DNA from: Algoriphagus lacus
Lineage (GTDB): Bacteria > Bacteroidota > Bacteroidia > Cytophagales > Cyclobacteriaceae
DNA length: 64,000 nt
Direction of reading: 5' to 3'
Assembly: GCF_003583985.1 (NCBI RefSeq)
Contig: NZ_QXML01000002.1
Coordinates: forward strand, 372,001-436,000
Shown here: positions 62,543-64,000 of the stretch, in pieces
How positions within the stretch are numbered: the stretch's first letter is position 1
Layout of the letters: each line of letters starts with the position of its first letter
Program-made: the position numbers and the translations under genes
The notes under the pieces: generated by a model
The model's database searches: none
What the model was told of the DNA's origin: nothing
The model's input: the letters and a program-made list of their open reading frames with translations, nothing else

Positions 62543-64000
62543 ATGAAAAATGTTTACAAATTCCTAAGTGTGTGCCTTACGCTCTTAGTCCTCACCTCTG
62601 CCTCTGTTTTTGCACAAAAAACAGTCACAGGTACGGTTTTGGACGAGTTTGGGGTAGGCCTTCCAGGTGTTTCGATCCTTGTTAAAGGAACAACTACCGG
62701 AACAGCCACAGACATTGACGGGAAATACTCCCTCAATGTACCAAATGACCAGGCAACCCTGGTATTCTCTTTCATAGGTTATGCCTCCATCGAGCAGGTG
62801 GTAGGTGCCCGAAGCGTCATTGACGTAAGCATGGCTCCGGATGAAAGAACGCTTACTGAATTGGTAGTAACCGGTTACTCTATCGATACCCGAAGAGAAA
62901 CCACCGGTGCGATTGCTACCGTAGATCCTAAGGATTTGACTGTTATCCCAACTGGTAACGTTGAGCAAACCCTTCAGGGTCGTGTTTCCGGTGTGACTGT
63001 AATTACTAACGGTCAGCCAGGTACTTCTTCCATTATTCGTGTTCGTGGTTTCGGTGCCTTCGGTGGTAACGAGCCTTTGTACATTGTGGACGGATTACCA
63101 ACTGCTTCTACTGATTTCTTGAACCCAGACGACATCGAGTCTACCACTGTATTGAAAGATGCTGCTGCAGCGTCTATCTATGGTGCTCGTGCTGCAAACG
63201 GTGTAATCGTTTACACTACCAAGCGTGGTGCAAGAGACAAGAAGTTGAGAGTGGATTACAACGGTATGTTCGGTATTACTGACCCAGGAACAGGTCTTGA
63301 TATGTTGAACCCACAGGAATATGCTGACATCACTTGGACGGCAGAAACCAATACTGCAAGATTGCAAAACAGAGCCCCTGCTTATGGACACCCTCAGTTT
63401 GGTACAGGTACTTCGCCTGTAATGCCATATTATTTGAGCTTGATTACAAGAAACCCAACTACCGGTGCGTTTGGTGTTGCATCAGGTCAGCCAGGGCCAC
63501 TTTCTCAGGCTCAGCTTGATCAGCAAAGAGAATGGTACAACATTGATCCTGCAAAAGGTACTATCCGTCAGTTGACAAGAGCGGCTACCGGTGAAGGAAC
63601 CGACTGGTATGATGAGCTTACTGCTCCTGCTCCATTGCACAGACACTCATTGGGTTTCAACGGTGGATCTGAAACTAGCCGATTCTACATTGGTTTGGGT
63701 GTTCAGGAGCAAGCTGGTATTGTAATCGGTAACGATTTCAACAGATATTCATTGAGAGCCAACTCTGAGTTCGATGTAACCAAAAGAATCAGAATTGGTC
63801 AAAACTTCCAAGGTACATACCGTCAGGTATTGGGTCAGACAGGTGGAAATGGTGGTCGTGGTGTTTCAGCAGATGAAAACGATATCCTTCAGGCCTTCCG
63901 TATGCCGTCTATCATTCCTGTTTATGACGAATTCGGTGGATATGCTGGTACAGCTTCAAGAGGTTTCAACAACCCTAGAAACCCTATTGCAAACCGTGAA
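62543..64000 (+). CDS. SusC/RagA-type TonB-linked outer-membrane receptor, 5' part
   Basis: The gene continues past the window; 486 codons are visible. A signal peptide (1-25, ending SVFAQ) is followed by a CarboxypepD_reg domain (27-110, GVGLPGVSILVKGTTTGTAT), then the plug (about 115-235) with LQGRVSGVTVITNGQPGTSS, IRVRGFGAFG and the SusC signature LYIVDGLPT, then AASIYGARAANGVIVYTTKRG at the plug's end, and the barrel. SusC proteins import glycans or peptides with a SusD lipoprotein, expected downstream. An in-frame ATG two codons upstream (62537) is an alternative start. Confidence 0.94.
   Translation, partial: MKNVYKFLSVCLTLLVLTSASVFAQKTVTGTVLDEFGVGLPGVSILVKGTTTGTATDIDGKYSLNVPNDQATLVFSFIGYASIEQVVGARSVIDVSMAPDERTLTELVVTGYSIDTRRETTGAIATVDPKDLTVIPTGNVEQTLQGRVSGVTVITNGQPGTSSIIRVRGFGAFGGNEPLYIVDGLPTASTDFLNPDDIESTTVLKDAAAASIYGARAANGVIVYTTKRGARDKKLRVDYNGMFGITDPGTGLDMLNPQEYADITWTAETNTARLQNRAPAYGHPQFGTGTSPVMPYYLSLITRNPTTGAFGVASGQPGPLSQAQLDQQREWYNIDPAKGTIRQLTRAATGEGTDWYDELTAPAPLHRHSLGFNGGSETSRFYIGLGVQEQAGIVIGNDFNRYSLRANSEFDVTKRIRIGQNFQGTYRQVLGQTGGNGGRGVSADENDILQAFRMPSIIPVYDEFGGYAGTASRGFNNPRNPIANRE

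Noticed and set aside
1-64000. Insertion sequences, prophage, CRISPR arrays, defence islands
   Set aside because: No transposase, integrase, terminal repeats, regular spacer arrays or defence genes were seen; the genes are housekeeping and envelope functions.

Overview
The window reads as chromosomal DNA of a Bacteroidota, most probably a Cytophagales (Cyclobacteriaceae/Algoriphagus-like). The evidence is SusC/RagA-type and other TonB-dependent receptors, LVIVD and YVTN surface propellers, a long-form IspG, promoters of the Bacteroidota TAnnTTTG type, start codons without Shine-Dalgarno sequences, and an alternative complex III (ACIII) operon fused to an aa3 oxidase operon. The taxonomic level is an inference. 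I see no prophage, insertion sequence or CRISPR array; the region looks like core genome with dense operons.

Layout. 1-8.4 kb: the end of an outer-membrane protein gene, an ABC exporter pair, a cystathionine beta-synthase, a membrane protein, PlsC, ribosomal protein S1 with a structured leader, and tRNA-Cys. 8.7-25.4 kb: a single-direction respiratory block. It runs actA-B-C-D-E-F (quinol oxidation and electron transfer), coxB-coxA, ctaA-ctaB (haem A synthesis), two subunit III genes and subunit IV, closed by a strong terminator. SCO1 (copper delivery), a DUF420-like membrane protein and a tiny CxxC membrane protein follow. 25.4-35.4 kb: a giant NtrY-like histidine kinase, a 1154-residue surface protein, an SDR and ispG. 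35.6-46 kb: a 64-residue membrane protein, an amidohydrolase, beta-propeller proteins, an orphan ABC ATPase, and the operon yfhO-like / methyltransferase / SlyD. 46-56 kb: ffh, guanine deaminase, a LytS/LytR-type two-component pair, a TonB-dependent receptor, pdhB, an aldehyde dehydrogenase and a rhodanese. 56-64 kb: a phosphodiesterase, a 47-residue basic protein, hisS, ebfC, a glycosyltransferase, PspC, an OmpA-like/TPR protein and the start of a SusC-like receptor.

How it works together. The respiratory block encodes a complete menaquinol-to-oxygen chain. ActC/ActF should oxidise quinol, ActB carries Fe-S clusters, ActA and ActE carry c-haems, and CoxB (CuA) and CoxA (haem a, haem a3-CuB) reduce oxygen. 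CtaA/CtaB and SCO supply cofactors. ActA carries six CxxCH motifs instead of the textbook five, because an extra monohaem domain precedes the membrane segment.

The observations I rate highest are a candidate H-type pseudoknot ending 8 bases before the rpsA start codon; the haem-rich ActA; a very short, very basic protein that may belong to the ribosome; several families of degenerate repeats confined to intergenic gaps; and a 21-base inverted match between a terminator cluster and the susC leader. Nothing here was checked against a database; all names come from motifs and gene order.
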